Positions 43,106 through 51,973 of a stretch of 64,000 bases of DNA are shown here, one piece after another. Both the position numbers and the translations under genes were made by a program. Under the pieces are notes generated by a model, which made no database searches, had not been told where the DNA came from, and saw nothing but the letters and a program-made list of their open reading frames with translations. Position 1 is the stretch's first letter. Every line of letters starts with the position of its first letter. This stretch comes from Streptomyces lunaelactis (GTDB lineage Bacteria > Actinomycetota > Actinomycetes > Streptomycetales > Streptomycetaceae): assembly GCF_003054555.1 (NCBI RefSeq), contig NZ_CP026304.1:4650001-4714000 (forward strand), in the 5' to 3' direction.

Positions 43106-45588
43106 GCGCGCAGGCACAGGCGCCCGTGTACGCGGGCGCGTACCCGCACGCCGACGTGGATCTGACCGTCGTCGTCCCGGCGTACAACGAGGAGGCGCGG
43201 CTGCGCCCCACCCTGGACGCGATCTGCGCGCATCTGCGCGCGGAACCGGGCCGCTGGGGCAGCTGGGAGCTGATCGTCGTCGACGACGGCTCCACCGACG
43301 CCACGGCGAAGATCGCCCGGGAGGCCGCCGCCGAGGAGCCGCGCATCCACGTGGTCGCCGGTGACGGCAACCGCGGCAAGGGCAGCGCCCTGCGGCTCGG
43401 CGTGCTCGCCTCGTACGGCCGTCGCGTCCTGATCACCGACGCGGACCTCGCGACCCCCATCGAGGAACTCGACCGCCTCGACAAGCAGCTCGCGGCCGAG
43501 GACAGCGCGGCGGCGATCGGCTCGCGCGCGCACCCCGACTCCCGTATCGAGGTGCACCAGCGGCGTACCCGCGAATGGCTCGGCCGGATGGGTAACCACC
43601 TCATACGGGCCGTCGCCGTACCCGGCATCCTCGACACCCAGTGCGGCTTCAAACTCTTCGACGGCGACAAGGCGCGTGCCGCCTTCGCCGACTCCCGGCT
43701 CGATGGGTGGGGCATCGACGTCGAAATTCTGCGCTTCTTCCGGCGCGAGGGCTGGCCGGTCACGGAGGTCCCGGTGCGCTGGTCGCACCGCGCGGGCTCC
43801 AAGGTCCGGCCGCTGGACTACGGCCGGGTGCTGCTGGAGCTCGTCAGACTCCGGGCGCGTGCCGTACGGCGGGTGGACCTCGCCGTCACCGGGCTCGTCC
43901 TGCTCGCGTCCGTACTGCTCTACAAGGGGCTGTGGGCGGACCTCGACGGCTCCTATCTCGTCGACGCGGGGCAGGACCAGAACCAGTGGCAGTGGTTCTT
44001 CGCTGTCACCGCCGACAATGTCGCGCATCTGCGCAATCCCCTGTTCACGACCCTGCAGGGCTATCCCGACGGCGTGAACCTGATGGCGAACACCGTCATG
44101 CTCGGGCTCTCCGTCCCGCTCACCCCGGTCACCCTGCTGTTCGGGCCGAGCGTCACCTGGGCGCTGGTGCTCACGCTCGGGCTCGCCGCGACCGCGACCG
44201 CCTGGTACTGGCTGATCGCGCGGCGGCTGGTGCGCAACCGGTGGGCGGCCGCGCTCGGCGGAGCCTTCGCCGCCTTCGCGCCGCCGATGATCTCGCACGG
44301 CAACGCCCACCCCAACTTCCTTGTGCTGTTCATGATCCCGGTGATCATCGACCGGGCGCTGCGGCTGTGCGAGGCCGGGCGCGGGGGGCGCACTGTCGTG
44401 CGCGACGGGGTGCTGCTCGGCCTGTTCGCGACGTACCAGATCTTCCTCGGCGAGGAACCGTTGCTGCTCGCGGCGATGGGCATGCTGCTCTTCGCGCTCT
44501 CGTACGCGCTCGCGCGCCCCGATGTGGCACGGGCGGCCTGGCGGCCGCTGCTGCGCGGGCTCGGTGTCGCGGCCGTGGTCTGTCTGCCGCTGGTCGCCTT
44601 CCCGCTGGGCTGGCAGTTCTTCGGCCCGCAGAGCTACAAGAGCGTGCTGCACGGCGACAACATGGGCAACAGCCCCCTCGCCTTCCTGGAGTTCGCGGGC
44701 CGCTCGCTCGCGGGCTCCGACGAGGGCGCGGACCCGCTCGCGTTCAACCGCACCGAGCAGAACGCCTTCTACGGCTGGCCGCTGATCGCGCTGGCCGCGG
44801 CGATCGTGGTGCGGCTGTGGCGGTCGGCCCTGGTCAAGGCGCTGGCGTTCACCGCGCTCGCGGCGGCGCTCCTCTCGCTCGGCCCGAAGTTCCGTATCCC
44901 GTACACGGACACCGTGCTGACGGGACCGTGGCGGGCGCTGGCCCATCAGCCGCTCTTCGAGTCGGTCATCGAGTCGCGGGTGGCGATGATCTGCGCGCCG
45001 GTGCTCGGCGTGCTGCTCGCGCTGGCGGCGGACCGGCTGCTGCTCACACGGCGGCGCGTGAACCAGGTGGTGGGCCTCGCGGCGGTGGCCGCGGCCGTGC
45101 TGCCGGTGCTGCCGACGCCCTATCCGGTACGGGAACGGTCGGAGGTCCCCGCCTTCGTCACGGAGGGGATGTACCGCGGTTACCTCGCCGAGGGCGAGTC
45201 CGTGGTCACGGTGCCGCTGCCGTATCCGGGCAGCGCGGAGGCCCTGCACTGGCAGTCGTCCACGGGGCTCGGCTTCCCGGTCGCCGGCGGCTATTTCAAC
45301 GGCCCGTGGGGTCCGGAGCGCATGGGCATCTACGGCGCGACCCCCCGCCACACCTCCAACCTCCTCAACGATGTCCGCAACAGCGGACGCGTCCCGGTGA
45401 TCGGCCCGAACTGGCAGGCGCAGGCGCGGTCCGACCTCGCGGCGTGGAAGGCGGGCGTGGTGGTGCTGGCACCGCAGTACAACGACCGGGCGCTGTATAC
45501 GACCGTGGAGAAACTGCTCGGGCGGCCGGGTAAGCCGGTGGGCGGTGTGTGGGTATGGGATGTAGGAGAGCCGAGGAGTTCCGGTTGA
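43102..45588 (+). CDS. GT2 glycosyltransferase fused to large integral-membrane domain
   Basis: 828 residues. Residues about 20-250 form a dolichyl/polyprenyl-phosphate sugar transferase domain: VVVPAYNEEARLRPTLDAI, VDDGSTDAT, ITDADLATPIEEL (metal-binding acidic residues) and DTQCGFKLFDGDKAR. The rest (about 260-700) holds roughly ten or more transmembrane helices, ending in an external C-terminal domain (VTVPLPYPGSAEALHW onward). The combination suggests synthesis of a lipid-linked sugar and its use on the outer face, like a GT-C enzyme; acceptor unknown. GTG start overlaps the GntR stop. Confidence 0.87.
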   Translation: MSAQAQAPVYAGAYPHADVDLTVVVPAYNEEARLRPTLDAICAHLRAEPGRWGSWELIVVDDGSTDATAKIAREAAAEEPRIHVVAGDGNRGKGSALRLGVLASYGRRVLITDADLATPIEELDRLDKQLAAEDSAAAIGSRAHPDSRIEVHQRRTREWLGRMGNHLIRAVAVPGILDTQCGFKLFDGDKARAAFADSRLDGWGIDVEILRFFRREGWPVTEVPVRWSHRAGSKVRPLDYGRVLLELVRLRARAVRRVDLAVTGLVLLASVLLYKGLWADLDGSYLVDAGQDQNQWQWFFAVTADNVAHLRNPLFTTLQGYPDGVNLMANTVMLGLSVPLTPVTLLFGPSVTWALVLTLGLAATATAWYWLIARRLVRNRWAAALGGAFAAFAPPMISHGNAHPNFLVLFMIPVIIDRALRLCEAGRGGRTVVRDGVLLGLFATYQIFLGEEPLLLAAMGMLLFALSYALARPDVARAAWRPLLRGLGVAAVVCLPLVAFPLGWQFFGPQSYKSVLHGDNMGNSPLAFLEFAGRSLAGSDEGADPLAFNRTEQNAFYGWPLIALAAAIVVRLWRSALVKALAFTALAAALLSLGPKFRIPYTDTVLTGPWRALAHQPLFESVIESRVAMICAPVLGVLLALAADRLLLTRRRVNQVVGLAAVAAAVLPVLPTPYPVRERSEVPAFVTEGMYRGYLAEGESVVTVPLPYPGSAEALHWQSSTGLGFPVAGGYFNGPWGPERMGIYGATPRHTSNLLNDVRNSGRVPVIGPNWQAQARSDLAAWKAGVVVLAPQYNDRALYTTVEKLLGRPGKPVGGVWVWDVGEPRSSG

Positions 45589-45593
45589 ACGGG

Positions 45594-45659
45594 CAGGTGC
45601 GCGGGCCGTCGCGGGGACAACTGCGACAGGTGCGCGGGCTGTCGCGGGGACAGTTGCGC
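45594..45659. repeat. 33-bp tandem duplication 6 bp after a stop codon
   Basis: Units start CAGGTGCGCGGGC at 45594 and 45627 and match at about 29 of 33 positions. They fill the start of the 183-bp gap after the glycosyltransferase gene. Confidence 0.85.
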
Positions 45660-45771
45660 CGGCAGTTGACCCGCCCCCTTCGCCGAATGTATCCGTGGCA
45701 CTACGCTGTCCCGACCATCGCGCGACCCTCGCGCCGACCGTGCCCGATCCTGTTGGAGAGCGAGCCTTCCC

Positions 45772-46422
45772 TTGGCCTGTGACCTGTGGCTGGTCCCCCT
45801 CGTCGATGTGCTGTGCCACAGCCCCGACAACCCCTTCGCCGAAGAGATCGCGTCCTACGACAAGGCCCTCACCGATGCCGGCCTGCCCACGGTCCCCGTC
45901 TTCGCCTACATGCCGGGCCTCTCGGGCGATGTGGCGCCGGTCGCGGGCTTCGACTACGACGCGCTGCACTTCCTGCGCCGCGCGTATCTGCTGCAGCTGT
46001 GCGGGCTCGCGGTGACGCCGGTGGACGAACTGGGCGGTGACTACGAGCAGTTGCTGGAGATGTTCGACACGACCGCGCAGGGGTCGCACCTGGTCTGGCA
46101 CTACGACCACGCCGGGGCGTACGTCCCGGTGGACTTCGGCTCGCCGCTGTCGAACGACGAACTGCTCGCGGGCGGCGGCCCGTTGGGCTCCACGCAGGGC
46201 CTGCTGCGGGAGCTGGAGTTCGTGGCGCCGGCGATCGGCATCGACGCGGCGAACCCGCCGGAGGCGCCGCGTCCGCCGGACCGTCCCACCTCGCTGGAGG
46301 AGCCGGCCGGCCCGATTCCGTACGACGAGAGCCCCTTCGCGCGGGAGCGGCATGTGTGGCTGGGGCTGCACGCGGCGGCGACGCGGAGCCTTGGCCAGGG
46401 CTCAATGATCATTTTCAGCTGA
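45772..46422 (+). CDS. Hypothetical protein (conserved in Streptomyces)
   Basis: 216 residues starting at TTG 45772 (MACDLWLVPLVDVLCHSPDNPF), the only in-frame start near the conserved N-terminus; GGAG is about 13 bp upstream. Other stretches: YDKALTDAGLPTVPVFAYMPG, FDYDALHFLRRAYLLQLCG and HLVWHYDHAGAYVPVDFGSPL. No signal peptide or domain is recognised; I recall homologues in this chromosomal position. Lies between the glycosyltransferase and methyltransferase genes, suggesting a shared envelope-related role (weak). Confidence 0.75.
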   Translation: MACDLWLVPLVDVLCHSPDNPFAEEIASYDKALTDAGLPTVPVFAYMPGLSGDVAPVAGFDYDALHFLRRAYLLQLCGLAVTPVDELGGDYEQLLEMFDTTAQGSHLVWHYDHAGAYVPVDFGSPLSNDELLAGGGPLGSTQGLLRELEFVAPAIGIDAANPPEAPRPPDRPTSLEEPAGPIPYDESPFARERHVWLGLHAAATRSLGQGSMIIFS

Positions 46423-46484
46423 CGCACATCCACTGAACGCGCGGCCTTAAACTCCGCGACATCTCGGTCCGGTAGGACCGGGGC

Positions 46485-47459
46485 ATGTCACAGACGAGTA
46501 CCCCGGCACAGTCCCCCGCGGCGGCGACCGCGGGGGAAGGCGCGGACGAGCTACTGCCCAGGCCGACGCGATTCGCGGACGTCAAGGGATGGTTCTGGCC
46601 CGCCGATCAACTGCTCTTCGACTGGTTCCTGAGCTACCAGCGGGACACCGATCCGGAGGGCCGAGGTGACCTGCTCGAGCTCGGCGCGTACCTGGGCAAG
46701 AGCGCGATCTTCACGGGCGTGTATCTGCGGGACGGGGAGGAGTTCACGGTCTGCGACCTGTGGGACTCCCCGGCGCCGGACGACTCCAACAGCGCGGAGA
46801 TGGACCGCTCGTACTCGACGCTCACGCGCCGCGCGTTCGAGGCGAACTATCTGTCGTTCCACGACGAGCTGCCGACGATGGTGCAGGCGCCGACCTCGGT
46901 GATCACCTCCCGGGTCCGCCCGCACAGCTGCCGCTTCGTCCACGTGGACGCGTCGCACCTGTACGAGCACGTGCACGGCGACATCGAGGCGGCGCAGGAG
47001 CTGCTGCAGCCGGAGGGCATCGTGTCCTTCGACGACTTCCGCGCGGAGCACTGCCCGGGTGTTTCGGCGGCGGTGTGGGGCGCGGTGGCCACGACGGGCC
47101 TGAAGCCGATCGTCATCACGGGCACGAAGCTGTACGGGACGTGGGGCGACCCGGCGCCGGCGCGGGAGGCGCTGCTGGGGTGGCTGGAGAAGCGGGAGGA
47201 TCTCTGGCACGGGGTGGAGGAGGTGGCGGGTCTGCCGCTGATCCGTATCAAGGGCACGAAGGCGAAGGTGCCGGCGCATCCGGCTTCGCGGCACGAGCCG
47301 GAGGCGCAGCCGGAGCCGGACCCGGAGCCGCGGGTGGTGCCGGCGTCGGCACCGGCCGCCCCGCCGCGGCCGCGCCGCCGGTCGCGCACGCGGCGGCTGG
47401 CGAAGGACCTGCTGCCGCCGATCGTGGCGCGGGCGATTGTGCGCCGCCGGACGGCCTGA
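46485..47459 (+). CDS. Class I SAM-dependent methyltransferase (Methyltransf_24-like)
   Basis: 324 residues. SAM-binding motif I is DLLELGAYLGKSAIF; the later FVHVDASHLYEHVHGDIEAAQELLQPEGIVSFDDF is typical of Methyltransf_24/TylF-related enzymes. The C-terminal 60 residues are a Pro/Glu/Arg-rich extension with a basic end. Substrate unknown. Convergent with the SLATT gene, separated by an intergenic repeat element. Confidence 0.87.
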   Translation: MSQTSTPAQSPAAATAGEGADELLPRPTRFADVKGWFWPADQLLFDWFLSYQRDTDPEGRGDLLELGAYLGKSAIFTGVYLRDGEEFTVCDLWDSPAPDDSNSAEMDRSYSTLTRRAFEANYLSFHDELPTMVQAPTSVITSRVRPHSCRFVHVDASHLYEHVHGDIEAAQELLQPEGIVSFDDFRAEHCPGVSAAVWGAVATTGLKPIVITGTKLYGTWGDPAPAREALLGWLEKREDLWHGVEEVAGLPLIRIKGTKAKVPAHPASRHEPEAQPEPDPEPRVVPASAPAAPPRPRRRSRTRRLAKDLLPPIVARAIVRRRTA

Positions 47460-47460
47460 C

Positions 47461-47539
47461 TTTCGGGGCTCCGCCCCGGACACGGCCGAAGGCCGTACGG
47501 GGGCCTGGGGGCGCAGCCCCCGGTCAGCGGGCCCCCACC
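47461..47539. repeat. Intergenic repeat with three hairpins
   Basis: GGGGCTCCGCCCC, CGGCCGAAGGCCG and GGGGGC..GCGCAGCCCCC hairpins lie between convergent genes. First modules match the elements at 40236 and 56884; probably a bidirectional terminator. Confidence 0.7.
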
Positions 47540-48283
47540 TCAGCGCGGCGGCTCCGGTGGGCGTTGGCGGGGCATGTTCGGGCGTGTGCCCGGCGGCAGC
47601 GGGGCCCGTCCCGCCGCCCCGCCCGGCTCCGGGCGGGGCGCCGCCACCCGGCCCCGCCCCGCCCACCGCGCCCCCGACGCCGAAGGCCCCGCGCGGAACT
47701 CCACCATCCAGTCCGCCGTCTCCGACCGCATCAGCTCCGTGAGGTCCTCCGAGAACCGCCGCAGCACCCCCAGGCAACGCTCCGCCGCCTCGCTCGCCGT
47801 GCCCTCCGTCGGGCCCAGCACCTCTCGTACGCTCTCCGACGCCCAGTCGAACTGCAGCGCCTGCAGCCTGCGCTGCACCGCCTGTGCCGTCGCGACGTTC
47901 CTTATCCAGCCCGAGGTCAGCCCGAAATACCGGTCGCAGGCCAGGCACGCCGCCGCCAGCAGCAGCGACAGATACCCCCACCCCGCCGTCCGGTCCAGCG
48001 CGCCCGTCAGGTCGAGGAGGGTGAGGGCCGCCCCGGCGATCACCCCCAGCGCCGTACCGACGCGCAGCACCCGCGCCAGGCGCCGCTTCCCCACGCGGTC
48101 CGCCAGGTACCACTCCGCGGTACGCAGCCCGCTCGCCTCGACCCACCTGTACAGCTCGTCGAGGCGGTCCGCGGGCTCTCCCCAGTCGCCGAGCGGAAAC
48201 GGCCTTCCGGTCAGGTCACCGTGCGGCGCCTCGCCCCGCTCCTCCCGGGCCGGCCCCCCGGGCTGCATCTCCGGCTGGCTCAC
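47540..48283 (-). CDS. SLATT-domain two-helix membrane protein
   Basis: 247 residues. WVEASGLRTAEWYLADRVGKRR, two transmembrane helices (LRVGTALGVIAGAALTLLDL and WGYLSLLLAAACLACDRYFGL) and a following helical region FDWASESVREVLGPTEGTASEAAERCLGVLRRFSEDL match the SLATT family, predicted membrane effectors linked to nucleotide-signalling defence systems. No cyclase, SLOG or other partner gene is adjacent, so defence is only a possibility. The Pro/Gly/Arg-rich tail is disordered. GTG 48283 has GGAG 8 bp upstream. A tandem 12-bp array starts 18 bp upstream. Confidence 0.78.
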   Translation of the reverse strand: MSQPEMQPGGPAREERGEAPHGDLTGRPFPLGDWGEPADRLDELYRWVEASGLRTAEWYLADRVGKRRLARVLRVGTALGVIAGAALTLLDLTGALDRTAGWGYLSLLLAAACLACDRYFGLTSGWIRNVATAQAVQRRLQALQFDWASESVREVLGPTEGTASEAAERCLGVLRRFSEDLTELMRSETADWMVEFRAGPSASGARWAGRGRVAAPRPEPGGAAGRAPLPPGTRPNMPRQRPPEPPR

Positions 48284-48300
48284 CGGGGCACTCCTCTACG

Positions 48301-48393
48301 ACGTGACAACTGACGTGACAACTGGCGTGGCAACTGCGTGGCAACCGACCTGGCAACTGACGTGACAGCTGGCGTGACACTGCGTGACATGCG
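48301..48393. repeat. 12-bp tandem array x8 upstream of SLATT gene
   Basis: Eight consecutive units of 10-12 bp, consensus RCGTGRCAACTG, starting ACGTGACAACTG ACGTGACAACTG. It lies immediately upstream of the SLATT start on the other strand, in its leader or promoter. Units are direct repeats, so it looks like iterons or a protein-binding array. Confidence 0.9.
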
Positions 48394-48631
48394 GTGCGCG
48401 CGTGCAGCGGGTGTACCGCGTGCATCCTGATGCCCATGCCCTTCCTACCGCCGGAGGGTGGGCTGTGCTCCGGAAATCCGGGTATTTCCGCCCGTAAGAG
48501 GCTCTTGATCAGGTAGGGGTGTTCCGGCCCACTCACTCGAAAGAGTTGGTCATCGCCGGGTGGGGCGTGGCGCCCGGTGACCACGTAGGCTCGGCATACC
48601 GAACAACCGTCGTCGAAATGCTGGAGTGACC
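48394..48631. other. Promoter region between SLATT and ybaB, inverted repeat
   Basis: Contains the perfect inverted repeat CGGAAAT-N6-ATTTCCG (48471-48490). It must hold the divergent promoters for the SLATT gene and ybaB. No coding sequence is supported. Confidence 0.5.
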
Positions 48632-48967
48632 GTGATTCCCGGTGGTGGCCAGCCCAATATGCAGCAGCTTCTGCAGCAGGCCCAGAAGATGCAGCAGGAT
48701 CTCGCACAGGCCCAGGAAGAACTGGCACAGACCGCGGTCGAGGGCCAAGCGGGCGGCGGCCTGGTGAAGGCCACCGTCACCGGCTCCGGGGAGCTGCGTG
48801 GGCTCGTCATCGACCCCAAGGCCGTCGACCCCGAGGACACCGAGACCCTCGCGGACCTCGTCGTCGCCGCCGTCCAGGCCGCGACCGAGAACGCACAGCA
48901 GTTGCAGCAGGAGAAGCTGGGTCCGCTCGCCCAGGGCCTGGGCGGCATGCCGGGCCTGCCCTTCTAA
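48632..48967 (+). CDS. YbaB/EbfC nucleoid-associated protein
   Basis: 111 residues. Gln-rich N-terminal helix ([23 protein letters not shown]), then [18 protein letters not shown] and the dimer helix [16 protein letters not shown]. Small DNA-binding dimer almost always encoded just before recR, as here. GTG 48632 (MIPGGG) has GGAG 5 bp upstream; GTG 48626 would overlap the RBS. Role in nucleoid organisation or recombination is known only in outline. Confidence 0.94.
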   Translation: MIPGGGQPNMQQLLQQAQKMQQDLAQAQEELAQTAVEGQAGGGLVKATVTGSGELRGLVIDPKAVDPEDTETLADLVVAAVQAATENAQQLQQEKLGPLAQGLGGMPGLPF

Positions 48968-49022
48968 GGCTGCGGCGCACCAACTACCGTAAGCACCACA
49001 GCACTCCAGGAGAGGCGTTCCG

Positions 49023-49622
49023 TTGTACGAAGGCGTGGTTCAGGACCTCATCGACGAACTGGGCAGGCTGCCCGGCGTCGGTCCCAAGAGCGCGCAGCGG
49101 ATCGCCTTCCACATCCTCCAGGCCGAGCCCACCGACGTCCGCCGCCTCGCGCACGCCCTCCTCGAGGCCAAGGACAAGGTCCGCTTCTGCGCGGTGTGCG
49201 GCAATGTCGCGCAGCAGGAGCAGTGCGGAATCTGCCGTGATCCACGCCGTGACCAGTCGGTCATCTGCGTGGTGGAGGAGTCGAAGGACGTCGTGGCCAT
49301 CGAGCGGACCCGTGAGTTCCGGGGCCGCTATCACGTACTCGGCGGGGCCATCAGCCCCATCGAGGGCGTCGGCCCCGACGACCTGCGGATTCGTGAGCTG
49401 CTCGCCAGGCTCGCCGACGGCTCGATCACCGAGCTGATCCTGGCCACGGATCCCAATCTTGAGGGCGAGGCCACCGCCACGTACCTGGCACGCATGGTCA
49501 AGCCGATGGGACTGAAGGTCACACGGCTGGCCAGCGGTCTCCCTGTGGGGGGAGACTTGGAATACGCCGACGAGGTCACGCTGGGGCGTGCCTTCGAGGG
49601 GAGACGACTTCTCGATGTCTGA
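49023..49622 (+). CDS. recR: Recombination mediator RecR
   Basis: 199 residues, full length. HhH motif in [21 protein letters not shown], four-cysteine zinc finger ([18 protein letters not shown]) and Toprim domain ([35 protein letters not shown]). Acts with RecF/RecO to load RecA at gaps. TTG start 49023 is supported by AGGAGAGG at normal spacing and by the conserved N-terminus [13 protein letters not shown]. The next gene starts within its last codons. Confidence 0.96.
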   Translation: MYEGVVQDLIDELGRLPGVGPKSAQRIAFHILQAEPTDVRRLAHALLEAKDKVRFCAVCGNVAQQEQCGICRDPRRDQSVICVVEESKDVVAIERTREFRGRYHVLGGAISPIEGVGPDDLRIRELLARLADGSITELILATDPNLEGEATATYLARMVKPMGLKVTRLASGLPVGGDLEYADEVTLGRAFEGRRLLDV

Positions 49623-50274
49623 CGCCAACCTGCACGCCGTAAGCCAGGATCCGGACAGCTTCGCGGTCCAGATCGCCGACTCGATCGAGTCCTTCATCGT
49701 GGCGACCACGGAAGTCGCGAAGGGCGACGAGCCCGACAGCGCTGTGCCGTTCCTGCTCCTGGAGATCTCTCAACTCCTGCTCACCGGCGGTCGGCTGGGC
49801 GCACACGAGGACATCATCCCGGACGAGCGGTACGAACCGGACACCGGTCCGGACCTGGACGTCGACGATCTGCGCGAGCGCTTCGCGGTGCTCCTCGACC
49901 CGGTGGACATCTTCTCCGAGGTCTTCGACCCGTACGAGCCGCGCAAGCTGCCGGTCGCCTCCCGGATCTCCGACAACCTCGCGGACATCGTCACCGACCT
50001 GCGCCACGGCCTGGCCCACTACCGGTCGGGCCGCACCAGCGAGGCGCTGTGGTGGTGGCAGTTCTCGTACTTCTCCAACTGGGGCCCGACCGCGTCCGCG
50101 ACGCTGCGCGCCCTGCAGTCCCTGGTCGCCCATGTCCGCCTCGACCAGCCGCTGCAGGAGCTGGAGGGCCTGGACACGGACGAGGACATCACCGAGGACG
50201 CGCTGGCCGAGGAGGCCGGCAAGGTCATGGCGGAGGAGATCGCCGGCCCGCTGGGCCTGCGTACGGCCACCTGA
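49615..50274 (+). CDS. DUF5063 family protein
   Basis: 219 residues. [62 protein letters not shown] and [22 protein letters not shown] are the DUF5063 pattern, usually encoded right after recR in actinobacteria. Start ATG 49615 overlaps recR by 8 bp, so co-translated. No enzymatic motif; function unknown. It marks the left border of the accessory islet that precedes lysC. Confidence 0.87.
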   Translation: MSDANLHAVSQDPDSFAVQIADSIESFIVATTEVAKGDEPDSAVPFLLLEISQLLLTGGRLGAHEDIIPDERYEPDTGPDLDVDDLRERFAVLLDPVDIFSEVFDPYEPRKLPVASRISDNLADIVTDLRHGLAHYRSGRTSEALWWWQFSYFSNWGPTASATLRALQSLVAHVRLDQPLQELEGLDTDEDITEDALAEEAGKVMAEEIAGPLGLRTAT

Positions 50275-50411
50275 GCTTCTCCGCGCCGGGCCGCGCCCGG
50301 GGTACGAAGCGCAACGTGAGCCAGGAGCTGCCCCTGGCCCGCCACGGGTGTCCTGGGGCTGGACTTAGTCCAGCGCTTGGTCCACCCAGCGACAGTCCCT
50401 GTGATGCAGCC

Positions 50412-50654
50412 GTGGAAGCAGCCCGTCAGTACAGCGTGCACGAGGCCAAGACGCATTTCTCGCGCATCCTGGAGCAGGTGGCAACCGGCGAGGAAGTCGT
50501 CATCAGCAAGGCGGGAGAGCCGGTCGCCAAGGTCGTGCCGCTGCGCCCCAAGGTGATGCGTACAGGCAGGGGCTCGCTTCGGGGTCGGATCCACATTCCC
50601 GATGACTTCGGCAAGCTGCCCGACGACATCGCCGGCGCCTTCGGGATGCGCTGA
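50412..50654 (+). CDS. Phd/YefM-type antitoxin (orphan)
   Basis: 80 residues from GTG 50412. The N-terminal YSVHEAKTHFSRILEQVATGEEVVISKAGEPVAKVVPL is the Phd/YefM fold that binds DNA; the C-terminal GSLRGRIHIPDDFGKLPDDIAGAFG is the toxin-binding tail. Its stop overlaps the ATG of a PIN-toxin gene that is truncated after about 12 family residues, so the antitoxin is now orphaned. It may still regulate its promoter or other toxins. Confidence 0.85.
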   Translation: MEAARQYSVHEAKTHFSRILEQVATGEEVVISKAGEPVAKVVPLRPKVMRTGRGSLRGRIHIPDDFGKLPDDIAGAFGMR

Positions 50655-50761
50655 TGCGACTCTTGCTCGACACCCATGTGATCTTGCGCAGGGAGACAAG
50701 CCCGTCGGCGGCAGGCCTGGGCGAGAGCCGACCCAACGTCCCAGGTCGGCCCGGAGCTTGA
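50654..50761 (+). pseudogene. Truncated PIN-domain toxin
   Basis: The frame starts MRLLLDTHVILR, the usual first strand of a PIN toxin with its first catalytic Asp, then loses all similarity and stops after 35 codons. About 100 residues of a normal toxin are missing. ATG overlaps the antitoxin stop by one base, the standard layout of a functional pair, so this is the remnant of one. Confidence 0.75.
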
Positions 50762-50921
50762 GCCTCGGGCCCCGAGCCCTCTTTCCAAGGAATGGGTGGG
50801 TTGAATTGAACCCACCGCCCACCCCTGTAGGCGAGTTGATGCCACATCACCCGCACAGGTGACATTGTGTGATCAGCTTGCATCGGAACGTAATTACGGC
50901 CTACGTTCGCGGCAAAGAAAC

Positions 50922-50957
50922 GGCCCCGGCCGGTGCTAGCAACACCAGGTCGGGGCC
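50922..50957 (+). promoter_or_regulatory. Leader hairpin upstream of HTH/zinc-ribbon gene
   Basis: GGCCCCGGCCGGTG (50922-50935) pairs with CACCAGGTCGGGGCC (50943-50957) across CTAGCAA. It ends 28 bp before the start codon. I recall such G/C-rich leader hairpins in front of accessory HTH genes of Streptomyces; may be an attenuator. Confidence 0.55.
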
Positions 50958-50985
50958 TCACCTACGGATCGAAGAGGACTCGATC

Positions 50986-51972
50986 GTGGCTTACGCACAC
51001 ACTAGCCCTGCCCTGCCTGTGTCCGCACACCCCATGGCCAATCCGGGGTACGGAAAGCGCCTCACGGCTGACGAAAACCCGCGCGGAGAGGCGGACTTCG
51101 CACACCTGCCCCCGCGGGCGGCGGAACTCGCATCGCTCATCGACCGGCTGCCCGAGGGCTCCGCGATGGGCTACAAAGTTCTCGCCGCCACACACCCCGT
51201 CCACGGCCAACAGGCCTGCCGCAGCGCCCTCAGGGAGCTCACGGACGCCGGACACCTGCGGCTGGTCAAGGAGCACCTGACGTTGGAGGACTCCTCGAAG
51301 CGCTGGGTAACGAGGACGTACTGGTCCCGTATCCGCAGGTCGGACGCATGGTGGGCGGAGTTCGTCCGTCGGGTGCACGGGGTCGACGTCACGGTGCTGG
51401 GCCGGGCGGGCCTGGCCCGCGTAGGCGAAGCAGACGAGGCAGACGAACCGGCACCCGCCCCCGCGCCCTCCTCGTCGGAGGCGTACGGCGTACTCGCCCG
51501 GCTCGGCCGCACCGAACCCCGTATGACCCTGTCCGCCGCCGACTGCGCCGCACTCGAACCGCTGGCCGCCGAGTGGCTGGCGCGTGGGGCAACCCACAAC
51601 CACCTCACCCAGGCGTTGACCGCGGGACTGCCGTCACCCGTACACAGCCCGGCTGCCATCGCCCGTACCCGACTGGAGAACAAGATGCCACCCACGTCCA
51701 CGACCGGCACCGTCCGCGCCCGCGTCAACAAGATCGTGATGATGTGCGGGGGCTGCGAGGCCGACGAGACGACCACGAAGCTGACGAACGGCCTGTGCGC
51801 TGCCTGCCGCGAAGAGCTGGACCGGGAACCCGAGAGCGACGACACCTGGCCCCCCGTCGGCTACATCCCAGACACCTTCCGCGCGGACCCGGTCGAGTGC
51901 GTCGTGAACCACCACTTCCGCGCTGACGAGGCCCGCATCGCGGCCGGGCTCCCGCCACGAGGCCGGGGCTGA
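50986..51972 (+). CDS. HTH protein with C-terminal zinc-ribbon motif (accessory)
   Basis: 328 residues from GTG 50986, with GAGGA upstream. Residues about 45-105 resemble a winged helix (LIDRLPEGSAMGYKVLAATH, ACRSALRELTDAGHLRLVKEHL). The C-terminal part has a CxxC-CxxC pair (CGGCE and CAACREE), a likely zinc ribbon. The family is multi-copy in Streptomyces accessory DNA, from memory; targets unknown. It lies between DUF5063 and lysC with the toxin remnant, so the islet was probably acquired. Confidence 0.7.
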   Translation: MAYAHTSPALPVSAHPMANPGYGKRLTADENPRGEADFAHLPPRAAELASLIDRLPEGSAMGYKVLAATHPVHGQQACRSALRELTDAGHLRLVKEHLTLEDSSKRWVTRTYWSRIRRSDAWWAEFVRRVHGVDVTVLGRAGLARVGEADEADEPAPAPAPSSSEAYGVLARLGRTEPRMTLSAADCAALEPLAAEWLARGATHNHLTQALTAGLPSPVHSPAAIARTRLENKMPPTSTTGTVRARVNKIVMMCGGCEADETTTKLTNGLCAACREELDREPESDDTWPPVGYIPDTFRADPVECVVNHHFRADEARIAAGLPPRGRG

Positions 51973-51973
51973 G

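Noticed and set aside
42892-46371. 1159-codon open frame on the minus strand
   Set aside because: Antisense to the glycosyltransferase fusion; composition is Arg/Gly/Gln/His and no motif is present.
48301-48393. CRISPR array
   Set aside because: Units are 10-12 bp and abut with no spacers; no cas gene is in the window.
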